Origin: Rhexocercosporidium sp. MPI-PUGE-AT-0058 | Taxonomy: Eukaryota; Ascomycota; Leotiomycetes; Helotiales | DNA length: 64,000 bases | Reading direction: 5' to 3' | Assembly (NCBI GenBank): GCA_020746875.1 | Contig: JAGTJL010000005.1 | Coordinates: 1,426,001 to 1,490,000, forward strand | Part shown: positions 1 through 11,706 of the stretch, piece by piece | Numbering within the stretch: the stretch's first letter is position 1 | How the letters are laid out: every line of letters starts with the position of its first letter | Program-made: the position numbers and the translations under genes | The notes under the pieces: generated by a model | What the model saw: the letters and a program-made list of their open reading frames with translations, nothing else | Database searches by the model: none | What the model was told of the DNA's origin: nothing

Positions 1-573
1 ATTTACATGTACGACTGAGTGAGTGCACTTTCAGCCGCGTCCGCTACACCTCGAGAAATATCGTAAAGGCTCTTGACAGCAGGATTCGATACCCTGTGAG
101 TGGGGAGTTCCGCGAAACCATCACCTACCTATCTACCCTGCCACCCTTATCCCTGTATGGCCGAAATTGAAGTCGAAAACTTTACAATCAACCCTGGCGT
201 CGAGATTCGAACCCGAATCTTAATCGCAAAAACATTGCTGTGCTAGGTTGTGTTCAGATTGGACCCTGCTCTCACTGTCACCCGTCACCTTGTCCCGTCA
301 AGCTGTCAGCAAGGAAGCGATCAGGGGTTTGTTGCAGCCTCCATCCGGATCTCGATCTGGATCTAGACCGCGGTCTTGTGCACCAAACTCATTGCAGGCT
401 TCGCTTGCACAGGTTCACGACGAACGAACAGAAAACAAGACGGCACGGCGGCAAGCTTGCTTGTCAGACGGACGACAAATTCGAACGATCTCACGATATC
501 GTCTTGTTCGGATTGGGGACATTGTTTCATGGTGGGGCTGATGAGGTGGTAGTCCGCGCTGGGTTCTTGTGAG
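1..573. other. Upstream region of histidine kinase, no gene seen
   Basis: No open frame here looks like a protein; the overlapping short ORFs at 240-620 have arbitrary composition. The stretch presumably holds the promoter and 5' leader of the kinase that starts at 574. A small repeat of GGATCT/CGATCT units lies near 345-365. Confidence 0.5.
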
Positions 574-3500
574 ATGGCTTCTTCCTCATCCAGGAAGCAT
601 GCCAGGTCGTCGACGGAAAGCACGCAACGAAGTAAGTGTCATTCCAGCTTTATAGAAATTCTCAAAGTTGTTCTTATTTGTGTTCAGCGGTAAGGATGAA
701 TCATTCATCGAGCATGTGGTGATGTGGGTTGCCGATGTCTTCCTTTCAACTCAATTTTATATGTTCCATACCTAGCGTGAACCTTGTGCAGCATTTTGCC
801 CTTGGACTTTCTTGACAATTCACTGTGGATCTTTGTTCGATTCGGATAGCCGAAACTAACATTCAAAGGTATTCGAGATGGATCTGGCGACAGTGGTATC
901 GAAAGATTCTACAATGACGACGAGGAGTTCGCTGGCATCGGCATTGGAGAGCTTTTTGAACTCGACCCAAGACCCACGTTCGCCTTGAAATTAGACTCAG
1001 ACTTCGATGCATCTTTCACTCCAGTTTTTCTAAACGTCACTCTTCGTTCCGATCGACAGCTTATGAACGCCATTCCCTTCAGGCCAAAATCGCGTGCATC
1101 TGATTCCCCCCCTAAATTTCTACCATCAGACTTCCAGAGATGGATCAAGAACGTTGCGACGGCCGACGGGACCACGCCATCCTTCCTCCATGTTGGAGTT
1201 CTTTGGACTTCATTTCGCATTAAGAGGTGGATCGTCATTAGTGGTTGCCATGTCACAGGACACGTTGTCAATGATCCTGTTTTTGATCGGGAATTGCTAG
1301 GCTCTCCATTGCAGAGCGAATCGACCAATACGCCATCTGCTCGGCGAATGGAGATCTACAGAAAAGATGATACCCCAAGGCCGAGGAGAGTTCTAAGCTC
1401 TGATAGTGAGAATGCTGGGTCCCTCCTGGACCAAAAGGCATCAGCGCTGGAACCAGCTTTCATTACGCCCGGAACTCCCGATTGGACTCTACCACATCCC
1501 GAAGGAGACCTCAGTCCTCATGTCATCTTCGCCAGAAGCATCGATTGGTGAGTTACTTTTGCTCTGAAAGCGGGAAACACTTCAATATTCGGGTCGATAC
1601 TGACCTTGTACCCAGGGCTGCGACTCCGCTGGGAGACATGAAATCATGGTGAGCAATTACTTAGAGCGTTTTCTGTAAAAGTGGATCTTTCAAATCTTAG
1701 CGGCTTCCCTATGTTGCCAGTAAAACGGGATACTGACACAATTTAGGTCCCGAGAGTTTCGCCAGATTGCCTGCTTGCTTATGGCTCACCCATTCCCTCT
1801 GGCTTTGTTTTGGGGAGCCGAACTTACAGTCCTCTACAACAAGGCATATGCAGATACGGTAGCTGGGATGAAGGTATGATTTCTCTTGCACTAAATTTCT
1901 CTTTGAGCCGAATGCAAATTATCTCCTACATTGTTCGCTCACAATCAATCTCGAGACAATTAAGGAATGATTTGCTAATGTCTTCATCAGCACCCTAATT
2001 TGATGGGCACAGGATTCAAGGGACCGTTTGCGGAGATCTGTAAGTTTTGGGATAGCTCTTGTTTCTCTCACTCCTGATGTCAGGATATCTGCGCAGCTGA
2101 AATGCCCTTTCTTCCATTTCGCTTCTCAAGCCGAAGACTAACATTTGGTTCCAAGGGGAAAGCGTTGGGGCTATCTTCGATGAATGCAGACGCACAGGAA
2201 ATTCTGTGGCCGTGTATGACCAGATGTTACCTATTGAGCGCCAAGGGTTTATCGAGGAGACGTTCTTTACATGGAGCTTGACGCCACTCTATGGAGGAAC
2301 CAACCAGATGCTCGGGCTCTACAACTCTCCGTTTGAGACCACCCGGCAAACGAGAGGAACTCGAGCAATGAAGACATTACTGAAGCTTGCTCAAGAAACA
2401 GCGATTGCAAAATCCGTTGCTGAATTCTGTACGTATTGCGGGAGCTCATACTGTTTTCTATTCCCGAAGGTTTCGAGATGTCTCGTAGACATGCCTGAAC
2501 CCTGCTCTTCAACCTTTTGATGTGCCACTTACTGACTATTTCACTAGGGCCTAAGATCCTTTCGGCACTGAGCGAGAATGAATTCGATTTCCCCTTTGCA
2601 ATTCTCTATTCTATGGCTGAGGATGAGGAAGAGGGCAGTGTGTCTCAATCATCGGAGAATTCGCAAACCTTCAAAACATGCGCTTTAGAAGGCACAATCG
2701 GTGTAAGTTTATCTCTCTGTTATAAGCTTCACTGGACTTCTTAGGAATATGGATGTGCTATATGCTTTGAGCGGCGTCTCAAACTCTTATCCTCGTGGTT
2801 ATAATCACTTGGAAGATGGAATAAAATGCTGACGTCTACTGTTAGATTCCTTTCGGACATCCTTCCACGCCTCAAAAATTGGATCTCAAGCGTTCGTACG
2901 GTGGCTTCGTCCCTGCCTTTCGTGACTCCATTCAGACTAGAGAACCAACTTTACTCACTGTCAAGGACGGCACGCTGTCCGAGTCCCTAATGGATAACTT
3001 TGAGCCCCGTGGATATGGCGAGCCTTGTCGAGAAGCACTTGTGTGTCCGATCCGTCCAACAACTGGCGAAAACGTCCTAGGGTTTTTGGTCATAGGGGTA
3101 AACCCTCGACGACCGTTCGATGATGACTACCATGGTTTCATTCAAGTACGTCACCTTATCAGAATTTGGAATGATTAAGGCGCTGACTAGCTTCTGTAGC
3201 TTTTAGATAGACAGCTGGCAACTTCTCTTGCATCCGTGACACTATTAGAAGCAGAGGTGCGACGTGGGTTTACAGCAGCTGAAGCTGCGGCTCTTGAAAG
3301 ATCAAGGTTATCTGAGGAGTTGGCTGTGCAAAGGAGTCGTCTACAGCGTATTGCTGAGGTATGAACCGTACTTCTCACTTCTTTTTTCTCTTGCATCAAA
3401 ATTTCCTTGCTGCAAGGCTTCTAGTTTGACATCAAAGATTTCGAGATTCGAAGTCCTAACGTCGTCACATAGTACTGTTTTAATGTTTGCATGCTAACAA

Positions 3501-5767
3501 TTCCCAGGTATCGCCAGTTGGCATGTTTTCTGTCGATGCTGCTGGCCTGTTATTAGAAGGAAACGATAGATGGTTCGAAATGACGGGACATCCTCGCGAT
3601 AAGATTTTCGCCATGTCTTGGATGGAAACGATTCACAGCGATAGCATCGCGATAATCCAAGAGGGATGGAAGATCATGACGGAAGAAGGAAACCCGTGGT
3701 CATCAGAATTGGTATGTCGCTCCCTGATGCTTGCAAAAGTTTTCTCAGACTGACTCTCTATAGCGACTGAACAAGCCCTGGTATGATAATGTCACGGGTG
3801 ACCAGGTTGATAGCTGGATTATTGCCGCTTGCCAGCCAGAATTCTCGGACGGCAAGTTGAAAACTGTAATGGGTAGTAAGTACAACAAGTCGCTCGGAGC
3901 TGGCAGCATTGACTTATGTGCAAAAGGTATAACTGATATTTCACGGATCAAATGGGCAGAGAATCTTCAAGCTAGAAGGCTGCTTGAGGCAGAAGAGACC
4001 CGGAGAGCTCAGAACAACTTCATCGACATCACATCACACGAGATGAGGAACCCTTTGAGTCAGTACTGCAGCGTCTACCTCAGTTCATCTTGGGATCAAA
4101 TTGATTGCTTCCCTCACGGACTATTACTACAATGATGCTGACTTTACACAGGTGCTATTTTACAGTGTGCTGATGGTGAGTAAATCTTAATTTTGGCCCC
4201 TACTAGATCTTGCCTAATGGTGACACGACACTCTATAGCACACCGGTAAAACAAGTTTAAGGTGCTAACACGTCCACTTGCAGGGATATCAAGCTCGTTG
4301 TCAGATGTGATTGATGCCTCGAAACTGGATGCAGACGCCGTTGCGGGTATCAAGGAGAGCATAGCGAACGCGGAGACTATCCAACTCTGCGCTCAGCACC
4401 AGAAATCGATTGTTGACGAGTATGAACGTTACACTTCTCTTCCTGATAATTTGCTAACCATCATCTAGCATCCTCACAATTTCGAAACTCGATTCGAACC
4501 TTCTGCTCATTACACCTGTCCCTGTTCAGCCTGTCGAAATCGTTCGACAGGCTCTACAGATGTTCATGGTTGAATGCCAAAAAGTCCATGACATAAAGAT
4601 GCAGTTCCACATCAGCCCGTCTTTCGAACAATTGCAGGTCAATATGGTTATGCTGGACTCCTCAAGGTTACTACAAGTCTTGATCAATCTGATGACAAAT
4701 GCCATCAAGTTCACGAAGTCGTCACCGAAGAGGACCATCGATGTCTCGATTGGGGCATATTTGGAGCCACCAGAAGAACAAGATCCGAATTTCCAATACT
4801 TCCCAACCAAGAAAGCCAAATCGGATGTCACTACCGCTAGTGAATGGGGCAACGGAGATATCTTGTATTTGCGCTTTGAGGTACGTAATTGAGTAGCAGG
4901 ATTTTCATATATGCTAACATATTCTAGGTCCGGGATAGTGGCTGTGGCTTGACAGCAGAGGAAAAGAAGAAGCTCTTCAATCGATTCACTCAAGCATCTC
5001 CCCGCACCCATGTGCAGTACGGTGGAAGCGGCTTAGGGTTGTTTATCTCACGCCAGATAACCGAGCTGCAAGGTGGAGAGATTGGTGCAGCTTCAGAGGC
5101 TGGTGTTGGTTCAACATTCGCTTTCTACGTGAAAGCTCGACGGGCAGAGAATCTACAAGACCATAAAGCCATCCAGAAACGAGTCAGCTCTGAACTTCAG
5201 TCCAAGGGGCGTCTGTCCATTAACACTCCGAGGAGCAAAGAAGAACATGAAGGCTCCATGTCGACACTTCTTCAGCTACGAGACACACCGCCCCTTTCAA
5301 GCCCAAGTTCCAGCCCCAGCGACTGGCACATTCTAATTGTAGAAGACAACCTCGTCAACCAACGTATTCTCGCCCAGCAGATCCGCAAGCTTGGAAGTAC
5401 CGTGCACGTAGCCAATCACGGCGGCGAAGCACTCGACCTCATCAAAGAGACGAAGCACTTCCGCGGTCGCGAAGGGGATGGCATGCCCCTCTCCGTGATC
5501 CTCATGGATCTCGAGATGCCCGTGATGGATGGCCTTACCTGCGTGCGTAAGATCAGAGAGATGGAAGCTAGCGGTCTGATCCACGGACGTCTACCAATTA
5601 TAGCCGTCACTGCGAATGCAAGAGGCGAGCAGATCGCTTTAGCTAGAGATTCTGGAATGGACGACGTGATGCCGAAACCTTTCCGGATATTACAAATACG
5701 CTTAAAGATTGAGGCGTTGTTGGAGAAGACGGCCAAGATGATGATGACGGATGCTCTTATGACTTGA
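574..5767 (+). CDS. Hybrid histidine kinase (PAS - HisKA - HATPase - receiver), 16 exons
   Basis: Sensor kinase expected to autophosphorylate on His and pass the phosphate to its own receiver Asp, then to an HPt protein and probably the HOG pathway. Exons read as 574-631, 869-1547, 1616-1648, 1747-1873, 1991-2039, 2156-2428, 2548-2702, 2846-3145, 3200-3358, 3508-3711, 3764-3875, 3927-4058, 4152-4175, 4284-4419, 4469-4880 and 4928-5767. They sum to 3693 nt (1230 aa), exactly in frame. Visible features: a GAF-like N-terminal half (about 250-560), a short coiled region, a PAS domain from about 612 (VSPVGMFSVDAAG), the H-box FIDITSHEMRNPLS with His about 754, the N-box LINLMTNAIKFT (Asn about 891), G-boxes DSGCGL and GGSGLGL, and a receiver from about 1086 with acidic pair ED 1090-1091, phospho-acceptor Asp about 1145 in LMDLEMPVMDG and the MPKPF lysine. 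No transmembrane helix is seen, so it is probably cytosolic. Intron 1 (237 nt) is long, so the first exon is the least certain. The fungal HHK class was not assigned. Confidence 0.9.
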
Positions 5768-6840
5768 TGGGAGGGGTGGCCTCTGGAAGGCAGCATGGAA
5801 AGTCAAGTGGGATCGGAGGTGCTAGGGCGTTTTGCTTTTTAGAGTGATTCATGATACCCATCTACGCACACGATCAGATGTAGAGCTAATTCTTCGATAA
5901 GAGAAAAATCCCAATGCCTGAAGGCCGATTGAAAAGCCGAATTGAGACATTACGGATCTTGAGTATGGTTTCTGCCTCATGCCGTAAGTAGTACAAGGTA
6001 TGACGGTCGACCTCTTGCGAAGTAATGGGAAATTCACAGCACTTTCACACGACTTGAAAAGTATGAGGGATGGCAATTAGCTCCTAGGAGAACTTTCTAA
6101 TTCAAAAACATCCCGGCCCGGCTTTTGATAAATGCAAAGGAAAGACTATCAACTGACACAGGCAGATCCTCCCTCGGCGCATTTACGAATTGAGGAGGAT
6201 ATTTGTTCGTACTTGCTGAAAATTTCTACTTCGTTGGAGAATAATGAGACGATTCTGGGGAATCAATCACAGATTCATAAGATTTGCATGTCGTGAATAC
6301 TTTTCGGAACATTGAACTGTCTTTTGTACTGACGATGCAGGTTTCCATCAACCGGTTTTTGGTGTTCTCTCAGCCCACAAGTATTGAGAAGTAATTAGAA
6401 AATCCGAATAGGGAAATCATCGATTCGGGAGACATATAAGTTATGAATACTTTTCAGGACATTGATCTTTTCTCTGGCCGACCACTTGGTGTTCTTGTCC
6501 ACGGTTATTGAGAGCTGCTTCTGGAACTAATCCAACTCATAGTTAGCACAACCGTCTTTGTTTTGTATTGATACTACAGTCGGAGGTTACTCTACTATCA
6601 CCTTCCTCAAATACATTGGGAGTTTAATGAGACTGTTTTCCGATAGGTTCGGTCCCAATAACAATATTGATGGGGTAACGCGTAGCACGTGACTCAGAAC
6701 CCGCGCTAAGGACCTGCGCCAAGACGCAGGCGCGCTAAGAAATCGGCCCCCAGAATTCGCGAACCTCAAAATATCTGGCAGAGCCTCGAGCTTCAAGATC
6801 ACATCAACAACCACAACAACGCAACGCAACCACCGTCAAC
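5768..6840. other. Intergenic region before CEF1
   Basis: No gene is seen. It contains the kinase 3' end, a degenerate two-copy repeat (listed separately) and the CEF1 promoter. The last 60 bases before the ATG are rich in CAACA/ACAAC, typical of a fungal 5' leader. Confidence 0.5.
6241..6640. repeat. Degenerate tandem repeat, two copies of about 150 bp
   Basis: Ordered blocks recur in two successive copies: GAATACTTTTC (about 6295 and 6443), ACATTGA shortly after each, TTGGTGTTCT, then TATTGAGA. A further pair of weaker matches (AATGAGAC near 6243 and 6627; GTCTTTTGTACTGA versus GTCTTTGTTTTGTATTGA) suggests the repeat extends on both sides. No coding potential was found in any frame. Confidence 0.45.
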
Positions 6841-9249
6841 ATGCCCGTCGTGAAAGGAGGAGTGTGGACGAATATAGAAGACGAGATTTTGAAAGCGAGT
6901 GTGTCAAAATACGGTCTCAACCAATGGGCGCGAGTTTCGTCGCTCCTTGCGCGAAAAACACCGAAGCAATGCAAAGCACGATGGAGCGAGTGGCTCGACC
7001 CCGGCATCCGGAAGATCGAATGGAGCAAGGAGGAAGATGAGAAGCTTCTGCATCTTGCAAAGCTGATGCCGACGCAATGGCGCACTATCGCTCCGCTCGT
7101 TGGCAGAACAGCTACGCAGTGCCTAGAGCGCTACCAGCGACTCCTGGACGAAGCTGAACAGAAGGAAGCTGGGGAGCTGGGACTTGGTGGCCCGGATGGA
7201 GGAGAGACAAAGGCGCCGTCTGCGGATGATGTTAGGAGGTTGAGACCTGGCGAGGTTGATCCGGATCCGGAATCGAAACCTGCGAGACCTGATACCATCG
7301 ATCTGGATGAGGACGAAAAGGAGATGCTGAGCGAGGCGCGTGCTCGTCTGGCAAATACCCAGGGAAAGAAGGCAAAGCGGAAGGCGAGAGAGAGGCAGTT
7401 AGAGGAGTCGAGGCGGTTGGCTGTGTTGCAGAAGCGGAGAGAGTTGAAAAATGCGGGTATCAATATCAAGGTTGTGAACCGTAAGAAGGGGATGATGGAT
7501 TACAATGCCGATATCCCATTCGAGAAGGCTCCTGCGCCTGGTTTTTATGAGACTGGGGATGAGCAGATGCAGAACGAGAAAGAGAGAGAAGCGTTCGATC
7601 CAAGGAAGCAGCAACTTGCGAACAAACGAAAGGGAGATCAGGAGGAAGACCCAGATCGAAAGCGCAGGAAGGGTGAAAAAGAGGCTCCTTCAGCATCATA
7701 CCAGGCGGCTATGAAGGCTGGTCAAATGCAGAAAATTCGAGAGGCGGAACAGAGCAGCAAGAGGAGATCTCTGGTCCTGCCGGCGCCACAAGTTGGAGAG
7801 GGAGAGATGGAGGAGATTGTCAAGATGGGTATGGTTGGTGAACGGGCCAATATGATTGCAAGATCCAGTGAGAATGATGCCACACGAGGATTGGTCAACA
7901 CATATTCGACTGTCAACAGTGGAGCTCCTATTCGAACGCCAAGAGCCCCTGCGCAGGAGGACCATATTGCGAATGAGATCAAGAATATCAGAGCCTTGAC
8001 CGAAACACAATCTTCACTGCTGGGTGGTGAGAATACTCCTCTGCATGAAGGAAGTGGTAGCACTGGATTTGATGGAGTCACCCCCCGAAGACAACAAGTG
8101 GAAACACCAAATCCTATGGCTACACCATTCAGACAAGCTTCCAATGGTATTGGCCAGACTCCAATGCGACCTCCCGCAATTCCAGGCCAAACACCGATGC
8201 GGACTCCTCGAGACTCTTTTGCTCTCAATGCTGATGGAGAGATGCAACTTGTGGGTGGCACTCCCAGAGATATCAAATTGCGAGAAATGTCTATGAAACA
8301 CAAGCTGAAGCAAGGTCTTGCATCTTTGCCAAAACCGAAGGATGTTGAATGGGAGTTGGAACTGCCCGAAGAGCAACAAGAACTTCTGGGCACCGAAGAG
8401 CTCTCCGAAGAAGATGCAGCCATCCGGGATGAGAGAAATCGACTGATCCGAGAAGCCCAAGAAACTATTGAATTTAAGAGACGCACTCAAGTCATGCAAA
8501 GAGGTCTTCCTCGTACCACTGCTATTGATATCAATACTCTACTTTTGATGGCTTCTCAAGTATCGCATCCCATCTTGGCCACAATTGCTAGAGAGGCTGC
8601 TTTGCTCGAAGCCAACGACGCTATCAGATACCCAATCCCTGGTGCCAAAGTCAGAGGAACTCCAGGACCTCTAGCTGAAATCAACGACGATGACCTCGCA
8701 AGAGCTCGACTGTTGATCACGCGAGAGGTTCCGGAATCAGTTGCGCAGGCTGGGTCGGAAGAGTTCCAGAAAGTATGGAGCGAGGCCAAGACTCACTCCC
8801 TACTACCTGGTATCAGTGGGTATGAAGACGAGATTGACGAACACCAAATGCTTGTCCAGACTTTCGATGTATGTACTTCCATTTTAAACCACTAGAATCA
8901 ACTACTGACTCAATAGCAGAACGTCCAAGACAAGCTAGCTGCCACTGCCGAAAAGGGCAACAAACTCCAAAAGAAACTCGCCCTTCATCTCGGCGGCTAC
9001 CAAAAGCGCGCCAACACGCTCCGCCAGAAGATCGGCGAAGCATCCTCAGCTCTCGACAAAGCTAGCCAATCTCTCGATTCTTTCCGCACGTTGCAGATTT
9101 CTGAAGAGGCTGCTATCTCACGTCGTCTGGAATCACTACGTGCTGAGGTTGGTTTTGTGGCGAAGAGGGAGAGAGAGGCTCAGGACTTGTACAGGTTGAG
9201 GAAGGAGGAGTTGCTCAATTTGACGGGAGACACTAATGGGTATCATTGA
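6841..9249 (+). CDS. CEF1: Pre-mRNA-splicing factor Cef1/Cdc5 (Myb-type)
   Basis: Core component of the Prp19/NineTeen complex in the spliceosome nucleus. Exons 6841-8868 and 8917-9249 give 786 aa. Two Myb/SANT repeats sit at the very N-terminus (residues about 3-110), with the tryptophan spacing and signatures [21 protein letters not shown] and [22 protein letters not shown] typical of Cdc5. A basic, coiled middle follows ([22 protein letters not shown]), then a TP-rich segment with several RTP/QTP motifs (about 365-460) like the phosphorylated middle of human CDC5L. The C-terminal exon is a coiled coil that in the family binds Prp19. The ATG is chosen because MPVVKGGVW is the conserved family start. 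The 48-nt intron ends in a TAGCAG tandem acceptor, so one Gln may be optional. Confidence 0.95.
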
Positions 9250-9746
9250 ACGGAGAATTTCCGTAGGGCATAGCATGGTGTGGTGTATAACAGTTAGGAG
9301 AACGAAAAGCTCTTCGCATCTTGGAGTTCAGAGGACATATTTCGGCACCATATTCTCTTTCTCGCTGTGTACTTCAACATGAGTGTCTTCCTCACAGGGC
9401 ATCTAATTGTCAAATTCTAAATGTTCTCGACCAAAATAGATGTCGAAAACGGAGTTTAATGTGTGAGAAATGGCCAATGTCCTGAAATTCCTCACATATG
9501 TCATATTTCCACATTCGGATGTATCTAGCGAGTCCTAACAAAGACAAGCAACCTATTAAACACTCGAGTGTCCAAAACCGAAGATGTCAGAAATTTGACC
9601 GTCACCATCCAAGACGAAGTCTCAAAACACTCTCACAACAACACTTCTACTTCTCAATTCTAGTCAACGAGATAAGCGAATTTTCATCATTCATTCACGC
9701 AACTTTCAAACACCCACTACATGACCCCCTCCCAGTCCCCAATTCT
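9250..9746. other. 3' intergenic between convergent genes
   Basis: This separates CEF1 (+) from the secreted protein gene (-), so it should hold both polyadenylation regions. A nominal ORF covers part of it (9498-10010), but it runs antisense into the secreted gene and has no recognisable features. Confidence 0.5.
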
Positions 9747-10700
9747 TCACATACACGAATAAGCCACCACCGTTGTAGTCTTCCCTGCAGCAGTAGTCGT
9801 AACCTTATACTGACTTGCCGGCCCAAACCCATTCAGAAACTTCGTCACAATACCACACCCCTTACAGTTCAGCAGCGACGTCTTTGTTGCCGTCACTGGG
9901 AAGACGGTCTGTGTTGCCCCGGTTGGGATAGGGTCGGTGTTGATGACGGTCGTGTAGCATGTGGGGGCTGCTTGCGCTTCTGCTTCTGCTGCTCGTTGTT
10001 GGATTGCTAGCGCGGTTGGGGACGGACTGGTGGTGATGTATGCGGTGGTTACCGAGACGTCGCAGCCTGTTTGGCAGGATGGGCATGGGCCTGGGACGAG
10101 GGAAGTGGGAGTTGCGACGCAGCAGGCGTCTGTGGGCGGGACTTTGATGGTTTGTGTTGAGACGATGATGCAGTCTGCGTGAGGGCCGCAGTTGGTTAGG
10201 GTTGGGCATCCTAGGGGTTGGTTAGTACACAGTCGTTTGTACATAGATACTCTATTTCAGATGAAGGAGGTGAGGGAGGTTGGAAGGCAGGAGAGCATGA
10301 GGGTAGGAAGAAACGTACCACTAGCACCAGCGAGTCGTTTCGTGGTCAGTGTTTGCGTGTAGCACGAGTGCGTAAGGGTAACTATACTCTCGATGGTGAT
10401 GGTGGTTACGCGGCCAACAGTAGCTATTGTCGGGCCACACGTCGAAGGAAGAGGAGAGGAGAATGGAGCTGGCACGATTTCTGGTGCAGAGTTGCCTAGG
10501 ACATATTGCCTATATGTAGATGATCGATCAGCATCGAGTAAGTCAGGTAGAGTAGAACGGAGGAAGTAGATTGTTTGTTGGAGATCTGAGATCTTCAACC
10601 AACATTCCACAACAGGTATATATGGAGGAAGCAGGGGTCGGGCGTACGCATGTATTGCTAGAAACAGCAATATCGTTGAGGGAGCATGTAGAAGTATCAT
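9747..10700 (-). CDS. Predicted secreted cysteine-rich protein, unknown function
   Basis: Exons 10700-10319 and 10210-9747 join through a 108-nt intron in phase (846 nt, 281 aa). The N-terminus MILLHAPSTILLFLAIHAYARP looks like a signal peptide. The mature part is rich in Thr, Ser and Pro and carries about 13 cysteines clustered in the second half (for example GCPTLTNCGPHADC, DACCVATP, CPSCQTGC, LLNCKGCG). No catalytic motif or known domain was recognised. The composition resembles cell-wall or extracellular matrix proteins of filamentous ascomycetes. An additional intron inside exon 1, with an acceptor near 10503, is possible, so the region between residues about 30 and 65 is uncertain. Confidence 0.65.
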
Positions 10701-11706
10701 GTTGATTGGTGGGTGGGTGCCAAGCGTTTGTTGGTGTTGACAGCTGGACTGAACTGGGATGAAATGAGATGAGGTGGGAACTTAAATCAGAAGTTGAGGG
10801 ATGGAGATCGAGATTGAGAGGATCAGTAGTATCTGGTAGACATTGCTATCACAACATGATCTCGTTGGGTAGAAGGGGGAGGGTTGATGATGACTTCTTA
10901 TGCTTCCCTGTCCGCACTCGACGTAGCTGAATTTTGTGTGGCGGTGACAGGGCACGCGACAAGAAAGAGAAAGGGAGGGAGAGAGAGGAACAAAAGGAGA
11001 CAATGAGGGGAGACAAGAGAAGTGAGGAGAAAGGCTTTAATCTGCTTTCCCTGACGATGTGACTGTGGGGTGGTTGACAAGCCTCTCGTCCTCTCTAAAC
11101 CCTACCGAACTCCTCACTCTTAACCTATCTGGAAGAGAGCGAGCAGCGAGGGGCTTCCTTACACTCGGCTTGTGGCAAGTGGACGACGAGTCTCATTCTG
11201 GACCAGACGGAGTCAAAGTGAAATAGTATCTGAACAGGCCTTTTTCTTCGGAAGGCCGAGACCGTGGGCGAATGAACGACTGTCCGGTGAAGCCATGTGC
11301 GATGCGGTTGGATACATGGCTCTTCATTTTTAGAAACTAGATAGAGTACAATATCTCGAAGGACAAGCTTTTATATGAATTCTCATTCTGCCTGTGAGAA
11401 GAGTGTGGGGAAAATAATGTCGCCCGTGACTCCAATGACAAGGCCCCCATGGTACAAATAATCATACATCCGGGACCGGATTGGTCCCCTCTAATTGCCC
11501 GCCCGAATGCGGAACCTCCAACGCCCGCAAAATGTAATACACCCGTCGCTATGCTGCTATGCAGGGAAAATTCCAGAATAAAAAAGAAAAAGTAGCTCTG
11601 GCCTCGCACCGTCTCGTTACACACTTCTAGCCACCGGGCCCTTTGACCGTCTAGATTATGTTGCATGAAATCGGGCTCGTACTCGCATCATTTCGGTATA
11701 CTCCTC
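10701..11706. other. Intergenic region, promoter of the secreted protein gene
   Basis: No gene is supported. The side next to 10700 should carry the promoter of the minus-strand secreted gene; the far side is the 3' region of RPO41. Short purine-rich stretches (GAGAGGAA-type, about 10960-11000) are the only notable composition. Confidence 0.45.

Noticed and set aside
190..245. tRNA-like T-arm (minus strand, TCGGG TTCGAAT CTCGA)
   Set aside because: The T stem-loop can pair, but no matching acceptor stem, D-arm or anticodon arm lies at the required distance.
7722..8486. 254-aa antisense ORF within CEF1
   Set aside because: Shadow of the strongly coding opposite strand; Ser-rich, with no start context or features.
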